From Betaproteobacteria bacterium (GTDB lineage: Bacteria; Pseudomonadota; Gammaproteobacteria; Burkholderiales; SG8-39), in NCBI GenBank assembly GCA_007280315.1, contig QYQC01000075.1, positions 1 through 12,652 of the forward strand: 12,652 bases of DNA, read 5' to 3'. The notes beneath the pieces were generated by a model. That model was not told the origin of the DNA. It did not search any database and was given only the letters and a program-made list of their open reading frames with translations. Of the stretch, positions 6,844-12,652 are shown piece by piece; the stretch's first letter is position 1; every line of letters begins with the position of its first letter. The translations under genes were made by a program, and so were the position numbers.

Positions 6844-8034
6844 ATGGACCAAACCATGATCGATTTTCCTTCCCTGCCCTTCGACCTCGGCGAAGACATC
6901 GACATGCTGCGCGACACGGTACGCGCGTTTGCGGCGAGCGAAATCGCGCCGCGCGCAACCGATATCGACCGCGTCAACGAATTTCCCGCCGACCTGTGGC
7001 GCAAGTTCGGTGCGCTTGGCCTGCTCGGCGTCACGGTCAGCGAGGAATACGGTGGCACCGCGATGGGCTATCTCGCCCACATCGTGGCGATGGAGGAAAT
7101 CAGCCGCGCCTCGGCGTCGGTCGGGCTTTCATACGGCGCCCACTCCAACCTGTGCGTGAACCAGATCAACCGCAACGGCACCGAGGCGCAGCGAAAGAAA
7201 TTCTTGCCGAAGCTGATTTCCGGGGAACACGTCGGTGCGCTCGCCATGTCCGAGCCCGGCGCCGGATCGGACGTGGTGAGCATGCGCCTCAAGGCCGAAC
7301 ACAAAGGCGGCAAATTCATTCTCAACGGGAACAAGATGTGGATCACCAACGGACCGGACGCCGATGTGCTGGTGGTGTACGCCAAGACCGACGGCGCCGC
7401 CGGGCCGCGCGGCATCACCGCCTTTCTCATCGAAAAGGATTTTCCCGGCTTTTCCACCGCACAAAAACTGGACAAGCTGGGCATGCGCGGTTCCAACACC
7501 TGCGAACTGGTATTCCGCGATTGCGAAGTACCGGAAGAGAACATCCTCGGCGGCATGGGCCGCGGCGTCAACGTGCTGATGAGCGGTCTCGACTACGAGC
7601 GCGCAGTACTCTCGGGCGGACCGCTCGGCATCATGGCCGCGTGCATGGACGTGGTCATTCCCTATGTGCACGAACGCAAGCAGTTCGGCCAGCCGATCGG
7701 CGAATTCCAGCTGATGCAGGGCAAGCTCGCAGATATGTATACCACCATGAACGCCTGCCGCGCCTACGTCTACGCTGTCGGCAAGGCGCTCGATCGCGGC
7801 AAGCTGACGGGGGCCGGTGCGCGCAAGGATGCCGCCGGCGCCATTCTCTATTCCGCGGAGAAAGCCACCTGGATGGCAGGCGAAGCGATTCAGGCGCTGG
7901 GCGGCATGGGCTATATCAACGAAACCCCGACCGGCCGCCTGTGGCGCGACGCAAAGCTCTACGAAATCGGCGCCGGCACCTCGGAAATCCGCCGCATGCT
8001 GATCGGGCGTGAGCTGTTCGGTGAGACCAAGTAA
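6844..8034 (+). CDS. liuA: Isovaleryl-CoA dehydrogenase
   Basis: FAD-dependent oxidation of isovaleryl-CoA to 3-methylcrotonyl-CoA, the third step of leucine degradation, passing electrons to ETF. The protein has 396 residues. Acyl-CoA dehydrogenase features are AMSEPGAGSD (134-143), the FAD-contact segment WITNG (166-170) and the C-terminal block QALGGMGYINE. The catalytic base is in the isovaleryl-CoA-specific position: Glu252 in DYERAVLSGGP, while the position near the C-terminus used by other family members reads YEIGAGTSEIRR with Gly where they carry Glu. An in-frame ATG at 6856 is an alternative start; neither has a strong ribosome binding site, and coupling to merR six bases upstream is likely. 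Confidence 0.95.
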   Translation: MDQTMIDFPSLPFDLGEDIDMLRDTVRAFAASEIAPRATDIDRVNEFPADLWRKFGALGLLGVTVSEEYGGTAMGYLAHIVAMEEISRASASVGLSYGAHSNLCVNQINRNGTEAQRKKFLPKLISGEHVGALAMSEPGAGSDVVSMRLKAEHKGGKFILNGNKMWITNGPDADVLVVYAKTDGAAGPRGITAFLIEKDFPGFSTAQKLDKLGMRGSNTCELVFRDCEVPEENILGGMGRGVNVLMSGLDYERAVLSGGPLGIMAACMDVVIPYVHERKQFGQPIGEFQLMQGKLADMYTTMNACRAYVYAVGKALDRGKLTGAGARKDAAGAILYSAEKATWMAGEAIQALGGMGYINETPTGRLWRDAKLYEIGAGTSEIRRMLIGRELFGETK

Positions 8035-8055
8035 GGCCGAAGCGCCGGAATTACT

Positions 8056-8093
8056 CCCTCGCCCCGCTTGCGGGGAGAGGGCTGGGGTGAGGG
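8056..8093. repeat. REP-like GC-rich palindromic repeat between liuA and atoB
   Basis: The 117-bp gap between liuA and atoB holds a three-armed repeat. Arm A (8056-8066) pairs with arm B (8071-8081) as an 11-bp stem with one mismatch and a CTTG loop. Arm A positions 8056-8065 can instead pair fully, with one G-U, with arm C (8084-8093). The pattern of CCCTC, GGGGAGAGGG and GGGGTGAGGG is one I recognise from dispersed intergenic repeats in many proteobacterial genomes, usually between genes. It may act as an intercistronic stability element or weak terminator. No T-run follows on the plus strand. Confidence 0.7.
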
Positions 8094-8138
8094 GCGTGTC
8101 TGTCGTTCACCTTTACTAAATTCGATCTTCCTTTTGAA

Positions 8139-8144
8139 AAGGAG
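8139..8144 (+). promoter_or_regulatory. Ribosome binding site of atoB
   Basis: AAGGAG stands seven bases before the ATG at 8152. It decides the start, because the frame stays open upstream to 8068 through the palindromic repeat, which is not coding. Confidence 0.8.
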
Positions 8145-8151
8145 AACCACC

Positions 8152-9333
8152 ATGAACGACCCCATCGTCATTGTCTCTGCTGCGCGCACACCCATGGGCG
8201 CGTTCCAAGGCGAGCTGAAGCTATTCACCGCTGCCGAGCTCGGCGCGGCGGCAATCCGCGCAGCCGTTGAGCGCGCGAACATCAAACCAGAACAAGTGGA
8301 CGAAGTCATCATGGGCTGCGTGCTGCCCGCGGGTCAGGGGCAGGCGCCGGCGCGCCAGGCGTCGCTTGGCGCGGGATTGCCGCTCGCCACCGGCTGCACC
8401 ACCATCAACAAGATGTGCGGCTCGGGGATGAAAGCGGCGATGCTCGCGCACGACCTGCTCGCCGCCGGTACCAACGACATCATGGTCGCGGGCGGCATGG
8501 AGTCCATGACCAACGCGCCCTATCTGCTGGCCAAGGCGCGCGGAGGCTATAGGATAGGCCACGGGCAGCTGCTCGACCACATGTTCTACGACGGACTCGA
8601 AGACGCGTATGAAAAAGGCCGGCTGATGGGCAGCTTCGCCGAGGATTGCGCCGCCAAGTACAGCTTCACCCGCGCCGAGCAGGACAAATTCGCGGTCGCG
8701 TCGCTCGAACGCGCGCAAAGCGCGAACAAAAGCGGCGCCTTCGCCTGGGAGATTACGCCGCTCAACGTGAAGACGGGCAAAGACGAGCGTTTCATGGAAA
8801 TGGACGAATCGCCGTTCAAGGCCAATTTCGACAAGATTCCCGCGCTCAAGCCCGCGTTCAAGAAAGACGGCACCATCACTGCGGCCAATTCGAGTTCGAT
8901 CTCCGATGGCGGCGCGGCGCTGGTGATGATGCGCCGCTCGCTGGCGGAAAAGCTCGGCCTCGCGCCCCTGGCCATCGTGATCGGCCACAGCACCCACGCG
9001 CAGGAGCCCGGCTGGTTCACCACCGCCCCGGTCGGTGCGATTCAAAAGCTCTACGACAAAACCGGCTGGAACTCAAGCAAGGTGGACCTGTACGAAATCA
9101 ACGAGGCTTTCGCCGTGGTGACCATGGCGGCGATGAAAGAACACGGCCTGCCGCACGAGAAGGTCAACGTTCACGGCGGCGCCTGCGCGCTCGGACACCC
9201 GATCGGCGCCTCCGGCGCGCGCATCCTGGTGACGCTGATCGGCGCGTTGCGCAAGTCGGGCGGCAAGCGCGGCATCGCCAGCCTGTGCATCGGCGGCGGC
9301 GAAGCCACCGCGATGGCACTCGAGCTGGTCTAG
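8152..9333 (+). CDS. atoB: Acetyl-CoA acetyltransferase (thiolase, AtoB/PhaA type)
   Basis: Catalyses the reversible condensation of two acetyl-CoA to acetoacetyl-CoA. The 393-residue length and all catalytic residues fit: acylated Cys89 in NKMCGSGMKA, His349 in CALGHPIGASGAR and Cys379 in LCIGGGEA, the same spacing as Zoogloea thiolase (Cys89/His348/Cys378). The segment around 130-165 (YRIGHGQLLDHMFYDGLEDAYEKGR is its start) differs from typical PhaA and resembles AtoB-type thiolases found with leucine or acyclic-terpene pathways in pseudomonads. In this operon it can cleave acetoacetyl-CoA from leucine breakdown; in reverse it could start PHB synthesis with the nearby phaC. Direction cannot be told from sequence. 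Confidence 0.93.
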   Translation: MNDPIVIVSAARTPMGAFQGELKLFTAAELGAAAIRAAVERANIKPEQVDEVIMGCVLPAGQGQAPARQASLGAGLPLATGCTTINKMCGSGMKAAMLAHDLLAAGTNDIMVAGGMESMTNAPYLLAKARGGYRIGHGQLLDHMFYDGLEDAYEKGRLMGSFAEDCAAKYSFTRAEQDKFAVASLERAQSANKSGAFAWEITPLNVKTGKDERFMEMDESPFKANFDKIPALKPAFKKDGTITAANSSSISDGGAALVMMRRSLAEKLGLAPLAIVIGHSTHAQEPGWFTTAPVGAIQKLYDKTGWNSSKVDLYEINEAFAVVTMAAMKEHGLPHEKVNVHGGACALGHPIGASGARILVTLIGALRKSGGKRGIASLCIGGGEATAMALELV

Positions 9334-9355
9334 ACTTTCCCGGCACCGTCCACCC

Positions 9356-10486
9356 ATGATCCTCAGCCAGGAACAGCAAATGATCCGCGACTCGGTGCGC
9401 ACCTTCGCCGCCGAACGCCTGGCGCCGAACGCGGCGCAGTGGGACCGCGACTGCACCTTCCCGCGTGCGCAACTGAAGGAAATGGCGGCGCTGGGCCTGC
9501 TCGGCATCACCGTGCCGGAAAAATGGGGCGGCGCCGGACTGGATTACGTGAGCATGGCTCTGGCGCTGGAGGAAATCGCCGCCGGCGACGGCGCAACGTC
9601 CACTATCACCAGCGTGCAGTCGCTGGTGTGCAATATTTTCAACGGCTACGCCTCGGACGCGCAGAAAGAGCGCTTCCTCAAGCCGCTCGCGCGCGGCGAC
9701 ATGCTCGGCTGCTTCTGCCTCACCGAGCCGCACGTCGGTTCCGACGCCGCGGCGATCAAGACGCGCGCCGAGCGCGCCGGCGACGACTATGTGTTGAACG
9801 GCGTGAAGCAGTTCATCACCAGCGGCAAGAACGCGCAGGTGGCCGTGGTGTTCGCGGTGACCGACAAGGCGGCGGGCAAGAAAGGCATCAGCGCCTTCAT
9901 CGTGCCTACCGACGCGCCCGGCTACGTGGTCGCGCGCATCGAGGAGAAACTCGGCCAGCACGCTTCCGACACGGCGCAGATCGTGTTCGAGAACTGCCGC
10001 GTGCCGGCGGCAAACCTGCTCGGCACCGAGGGCATGGGCTATCGAATCGCGCTTGCCAACCTGGAGGGCGGGCGCATCGGCATCGCCGCGCAGTCGGTGG
10101 GCATGGCGCGCGCCGCGTTCGAGGCGGCGCTGAAATACGCGCATGAGCGCGAAACCTTCGGCAAGCCCATCATCGAACACCAGGCGGTGAATTTCCGTCT
10201 CGCCGACATGGCGACGCAGATCGAAGTGGCGCGGCAGATGGTGCTGCACGCCGCCACCCTGCGCGACGCCGAGCTGCCGTGCCTGAAGGAAGCCTCGATG
10301 GCCAAGCTGTTCGCCTCCGAAATGGCGGAGAAAGTGTGTTCGGACGCGATCCAGATCCACGGCGGCTACGGCTATCTCAGCGACTTCCCGGTGGAGCGCA
10401 TTTATCGCGATGTGCGCGTGGCGCAGATATATGAAGGCGCGAGTGACATTCAGCGCCTGGTCATAGGCCGATCTCTCGCCCGCTAG
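9356..10486 (+). CDS. Short/branched-chain acyl-CoA dehydrogenase
   Basis: A second FAD-dependent acyl-CoA dehydrogenase, 376 residues, 22 bp after atoB. Family motifs are CLTEPHVGSDAA (121-132), the FITSG segment (153-157) and QIHGGYGYLSDFPVER (333-348). The catalytic base is Glu360 in YEGASDIQRLVIGR, the position used by short-chain, butyryl- and 2-methylbutyryl-CoA dehydrogenases, not the one used by isovaleryl-CoA dehydrogenase, so it is not a recent copy of liuA. In context it probably oxidises 2-methylbutyryl-CoA or isobutyryl-CoA from isoleucine and valine, or a short straight chain. No good Shine-Dalgarno precedes the ATG; the start is set by the conserved beginning (LSQEQQMIRDSVR) and lack of alternatives. 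Confidence 0.9.
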   Translation: MILSQEQQMIRDSVRTFAAERLAPNAAQWDRDCTFPRAQLKEMAALGLLGITVPEKWGGAGLDYVSMALALEEIAAGDGATSTITSVQSLVCNIFNGYASDAQKERFLKPLARGDMLGCFCLTEPHVGSDAAAIKTRAERAGDDYVLNGVKQFITSGKNAQVAVVFAVTDKAAGKKGISAFIVPTDAPGYVVARIEEKLGQHASDTAQIVFENCRVPAANLLGTEGMGYRIALANLEGGRIGIAAQSVGMARAAFEAALKYAHERETFGKPIIEHQAVNFRLADMATQIEVARQMVLHAATLRDAELPCLKEASMAKLFASEMAEKVCSDAIQIHGGYGYLSDFPVERIYRDVRVAQIYEGASDIQRLVIGRSLAR

Positions 10487-10506
10487 GGAGCAAGCGACCG
10501 GCGCGC

Positions 10507-11151
10507 TTAATCCAGCCCGCGCACCGCCGCCGCGCAGGCGGCTTTGACGTCCTCGCCGCGCTCCACCGAAACGCGCAGATCGCGCAGCCTGCCGTCGACG
10601 AGACCGTAGATCCAGCCATGCACGGTCAGCGCCCGCCCGCGGCTCCAGGCATCGCGCACGATGTTGGTCTGGGTCACGTGCCGCACCTGCTCGATCACGT
10701 TCAGTTCGCACAGCCGGTTCCAGCGCTCATCGAGGTCCATGCCGGCGGGAAGCAAATCCGCATGCCTGTCGCGCACATCCTTGACGTGGCGCAGCCAGTT
10801 GTCGATCAGGCCGAGGCGTTCGCCGGTCAGCGCGGCGCGCACGCCGCCGCAGCCGTAATGGCCGCAGACGATGATGTGATCGACCGCCAGAACGTCGACG
10901 GCGAACTGCATCACGGAAAGACAGTTCAGGTCGGTGTGGACCACCGCGTTTGCCACGTTTCGATGCACGAACACCTCGCCCGGCTGCAGGCCGGTGATCT
11001 GGTTCGCCGGCACGCGGCTGTCGGAGCAGCCGATCCACAGGTACTTCGGCAATTGCAGCGCCGCCAGCCGGCGAAAGAAATCCGGGTCCTCGGCGGTCAT
11101 TTTTTCCACCCAGGCGCGGTTGCTTTCGAACAAATGCGGAAGCGTTTTCAT
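10507..11151 (-). CDS. can: Beta-class carbonic anhydrase (Can type)
   Basis: Interconverts CO2 and bicarbonate in the cytoplasm. At 214 residues it matches E. coli Can in length and zinc-ligand numbering: Cys42 and Asp44 in GCSDSRVPAN, His98 and Cys101 in CGHYGCGG. Asp44/Arg46 form the usual catalytic dyad. The gene starts ten bases after the nhaR stop; its AGGA ribosome binding site, eight bases before the ATG, overlaps that stop, so the two genes are likely one transcript with coupled translation. It converges on the acyl-CoA dehydrogenase gene, with 20 bp between stops and no obvious terminator. Bicarbonate for biotin-dependent carboxylases, including those in leucine breakdown, is a plausible use. 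Confidence 0.96.
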   Translation of the reverse strand: MKTLPHLFESNRAWVEKMTAEDPDFFRRLAALQLPKYLWIGCSDSRVPANQITGLQPGEVFVHRNVANAVVHTDLNCLSVMQFAVDVLAVDHIIVCGHYGCGGVRAALTGERLGLIDNWLRHVKDVRDRHADLLPAGMDLDERWNRLCELNVIEQVRHVTQTNIVRDAWSRGRALTVHGWIYGLVDGRLRDLRVSVERGEDVKAACAAAVRGLD

Positions 11152-11161
11152 GGCTGGAATC

Positions 11162-12094
11162 CTATGGCCGGGACTTCTTGGGGCGTGGATTTTTCCGGAG
11201 AAACAGTTCCTGCCTCGCCGCCGCGCTGATGGCGAGCACCGCCGGGTGGCTCAGCCGGCGCTCGACTGAAATGGCGTAGAACTGTTCCCTCACCGCGGCG
11301 GTCTGGCCGATGGCGACCACGCCGTATTGCGTGCTTACTTCCGCGGCGATCACAGATGGCGCGGAAAAAAAACCGATGCCGACCTGGCCAAACGCCTTCT
11401 GCAGGGCGCTGTCGTCGAATTCGCCGACGATGCGTGGGTGGATCTGCAGCTTATCGAACCATTGCAGCAGGCGCGGCCGCACCGCTGCGTCCTCTCCCGG
11501 TAGCAGCAACGGCACACCGTCCAGGCACTGCGGAAACGCCCCCTTATGTCTTCGCGCCAGCTGCACCGTCGCAAAAAAGGTGACCTCGGACTCCCCCAGC
11601 AGGTGGCTGAACCCTTTGATGCTGACCTTGGAAGGCAGCGGACTGTCGGCGAGAACGATATCCAGCCGGTGCACCGCGAGTTCGGCGAGCAAAGCGCCGA
11701 GCTTGCCTTCGCGGCAGACGATGCAAGGCGGCTGCGCCAAGCGCACCGCCGGTTCCAGCACGCGGTAGGCAATCGATTTCGGCACTGCATCGGAGACGCC
11801 GACGCGGAACTGCGGGATGCGGCTTTCCGTGGGACTGCGCATCACGCCCTGCAACTCCTCGCCCAGTTTGAAAATCTCGTCGGCATAGCTCAGCACCACG
11901 CGTCCGGCGTCGGAGAGCTCGAGCCGGCGCCCGACGCGGGCGAACAGCTTGTAGCCGAGCGTGTCCTCGAACAGCGCCAGCTGCCCGCTGACCGTTTGCG
12001 GCGTCAGGTGCAGGCGCTCGCCTGCGCGCGCGATGCCGCCGGTTTTTGCGACCACCCAGAAATAGTGCAGATGCTTGTAATTCAGCGCGCTCAT
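11162..12094 (-). CDS. nhaR: LysR-family transcriptional regulator, NhaR-like
   Basis: LysR-type regulator of 310 residues. The N-terminal helix-turn-helix domain (about 1-62) begins NYKHLHYFWVVAKTGGI and contains LTPQTVSGQLALFE; the NYxHLxYFW start and TPQTV are characteristic of NhaR, the sodium- and pH-responsive activator of the NhaA antiporter in enterobacteria. The effector domain also has NhaR landmarks: VGVSDAVPK (98-106), ADSPLP, LLLPGED, LLQWFD and GEFDDSALQKAFG. A TTG one codon upstream (12097) keeps the frame open, but ATG 12094 is the better start, with AAGGA about nine bases upstream. No antiporter gene is nearby; its visible partner is can. Confidence 0.9.
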   Translation of the reverse strand: MSALNYKHLHYFWVVAKTGGIARAGERLHLTPQTVSGQLALFEDTLGYKLFARVGRRLELSDAGRVVLSYADEIFKLGEELQGVMRSPTESRIPQFRVGVSDAVPKSIAYRVLEPAVRLAQPPCIVCREGKLGALLAELAVHRLDIVLADSPLPSKVSIKGFSHLLGESEVTFFATVQLARRHKGAFPQCLDGVPLLLPGEDAAVRPRLLQWFDKLQIHPRIVGEFDDSALQKAFGQVGIGFFSAPSVIAAEVSTQYGVVAIGQTAAVREQFYAISVERRLSHPAVLAISAAARQELFLRKNPRPKKSRP

Positions 12095-12133
12095 CAAACG
12101 ACGTCCTTTCGGTCTCTTCGGCTTTTCCGAATG

Positions 12134-12160
12134 ATTCTACAGTTATATTCGATTTGTCAA
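12134..12160 (-). promoter_or_regulatory. Candidate sigma70 promoter of nhaR-can
   Basis: On the minus strand a perfect -35 TTGACA (12155-12160) is followed after 15 bp by TAGAAT (12134-12139), a five-of-six -10 match. Transcription would start near 12127, about 33 nt before the nhaR ATG. The spacer is short of the ideal 17 bp. Confidence 0.5.
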
Positions 12161-12182
12161 GACACTTCGAGGGCGTTATCGT
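12154..12182 (+). promoter_or_regulatory. Candidate sigma70 promoter of the yccA-like gene
   Basis: On the plus strand TTGTCA (12154-12159, five of six) is followed after 17 bp by TATCGT (12177-12182, four of six), about 34 bp before the GTG start. Its -35 hexamer overlaps that of the divergent nhaR promoter. Confidence 0.4.
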
Positions 12183-12199
12183 GTATCTGTCCCAACCAG

Positions 12200-12207
12200 A
12201 AGGAGGT
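12200..12207 (+). promoter_or_regulatory. Strong ribosome binding site deciding the GTG start of the yccA-like gene
   Basis: AAGGAGGT, close to the full anti-16S complement, stands eight bases before the GTG at 12216 and makes that start convincing. Confidence 0.8.
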
Positions 12208-12215
12208 GCTACACC

Positions 12216-12539
12216 GTGCGATTCGAAAATCAGGTGCGCGCATTGGAGGGCCAGTCCGCCGCGGGTTCTGCGCCGGCAGCGCTCGCCGCCAATAAGGTCA
12301 TCCGCAATACCTACCTGCTGCTGTCGATGACGCTCGCGTTCAGCGCGCTCACCGCCGGGGTGTCGATGTCGATGAAGCTGCCGCATCCGGGGGTACTGAT
12401 CACTCTGGCGGGTTACTTCGGCTTGCTGTTTCTGACGACGAAATTCCGCGACAGCGCGCTCGGCCTCGCGTTCGTGTTCGCGCTCACCGGTTTCATGGGT
12501 TACACCCTGGGACCGATACTCAACCTGTATCTGGCCTGA
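12216..12539 (+). CDS. yccA: Truncated YccA / Bax inhibitor-1 family membrane protein
   Basis: N-terminal half of a YccA-type inner-membrane protein; E. coli YccA is a substrate and modulator of the FtsH protease. The 107 residues match the family from KVIRNTYLLLSMTLAFSALTA through GYTLGPILNLYL, with three hydrophobic segments at about 32-53, 58-75 and 82-103. Family members run to about 220 residues with seven segments. Here a TGA follows LNLYLA directly, and none of the three plus frames downstream shows the expected hydrophobic continuation, so this is not a simple stop or single frameshift; the 3' half seems replaced. Promoter and ribosome binding site look intact, so a short product may still be made. 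Probably a disrupted gene. Confidence 0.8.
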   Translation: MRFENQVRALEGQSAAGSAPAALAANKVIRNTYLLLSMTLAFSALTAGVSMSMKLPHPGVLITLAGYFGLLFLTTKFRDSALGLAFVFALTGFMGYTLGPILNLYLA

Positions 12540-12652
12540 CTTTGACACCGCCCAGTAACACGCCCCGCGGCAAGGCGCATGGCACAAGGCTTTCGGCGAT
12601 ATTGTCGAAATTGGTGTGTATCTAGGCGGGGAACTCGCTCAATCCAGATTCA
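12540..12652. other. Unassigned sequence after the yccA break, to window edge
   Basis: No gene recognised. It contains a 20-bp imperfect palindrome at 12591-12610 (TTTCGGCGAT / ATTGTCGAAA, arms fully paired if G-U pairs are allowed). One plus frame stays open from about 12559 to the edge (ending VYLGGELAQSRF) but has no convincing start. It could be the end of a mobile element or the flank of a rearrangement; I cannot tell which. Confidence 0.35.

Noticed and set aside
9164..10711. 515-codon open frame on the minus strand across atoB and acd
   Set aside because: Antisense to two well-supported enzymes, rich in Arg/His/Ala as expected from GC-rich shadow frames, and with no recognisable motif or ribosome binding site.
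11544..12587. 347-codon minus-strand frame spanning nhaR and the yccA region
   Set aside because: Out of frame with nhaR, overlaps both real genes and the promoter region, and has noncoding-like composition.
12540..12652. Group II intron or known insertion-sequence end at the right edge
   Set aside because: A GTGTG string near 12623 resembles an intron 5' end, but too little sequence is present and no terminal repeat or intron domain can be seen. No specific element can be named.
1..12652. CRISPR array, rRNA/tRNA gene, prophage or defence cluster
   Set aside because: No regularly spaced repeats, RNA-gene consensus, integrase, Cas or toxin-antitoxin motif was found on either strand.

Overview
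The window (GC-rich, tightly packed, few mobile elements) looks like chromosomal DNA of a betaproteobacterium. The clues are a class I PHB synthase, a MerR-family (LiuR-like) regulator beside isovaleryl-CoA dehydrogenase, an NhaR-type LysR regulator, a Can-type beta-carbonic anhydrase and YccA. This assignment rests on gene content, not on a database comparison.

Layout, left to right. (1) 1-4073, minus strand: a branched-chain (Liv/HAAT) ABC importer transcribed livK-livH-livM-livG-livF, with stop/start overlaps at every junction after livH. Only the first 13 codons of livF are present. A GC-rich hairpin sits between livK and livH. (2) 4074-4430: a 357-bp leader/spacer, partly AT-rich, between livK and the upstream gene. 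(3) 4431-6260, minus: phaC, class I poly(3-hydroxyalkanoate) synthase, followed by a hairpin. (4) 6261-6399: divergent control region with a 16-bp palindrome. (5) 6400-10486, plus: MerR-family regulator, isovaleryl-CoA dehydrogenase (liuA/ivd), a dispersed palindromic repeat, acetyl-CoA acetyltransferase (atoB type), and a second short/branched-chain acyl-CoA dehydrogenase. (6) 10507-12094, minus: nhaR and can, ten bases apart. (7) 12216-12539, plus: the N-terminal half of a YccA/Bax-inhibitor-1 membrane protein, which stops where homologues continue. (8) 12540-12652: unassigned sequence running off the edge.

How the genes fit together. The core suggests uptake of branched-chain amino acids (liv), their oxidation to acetyl-CoA and acetoacetyl-CoA units (liuA, second dehydrogenase, thiolase), and storage of surplus carbon as PHB (phaC), with a MerR regulator and its probable operator between the catabolic and storage genes. 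The remaining leucine-pathway genes (methylcrotonyl-CoA carboxylase, hydratase, lyase) and phaB are not in the window. Carbonic anhydrase could supply bicarbonate to acyl-CoA carboxylases, but this is inference. I see no CRISPR array, RNA gene, complete transposon or clearly new system. The points most worth a second look are the truncated yccA and its junction, the palindrome between phaC and merR, the hairpin between the livH ribosome binding site and start codon, and the overlapping divergent promoters of nhaR and yccA.
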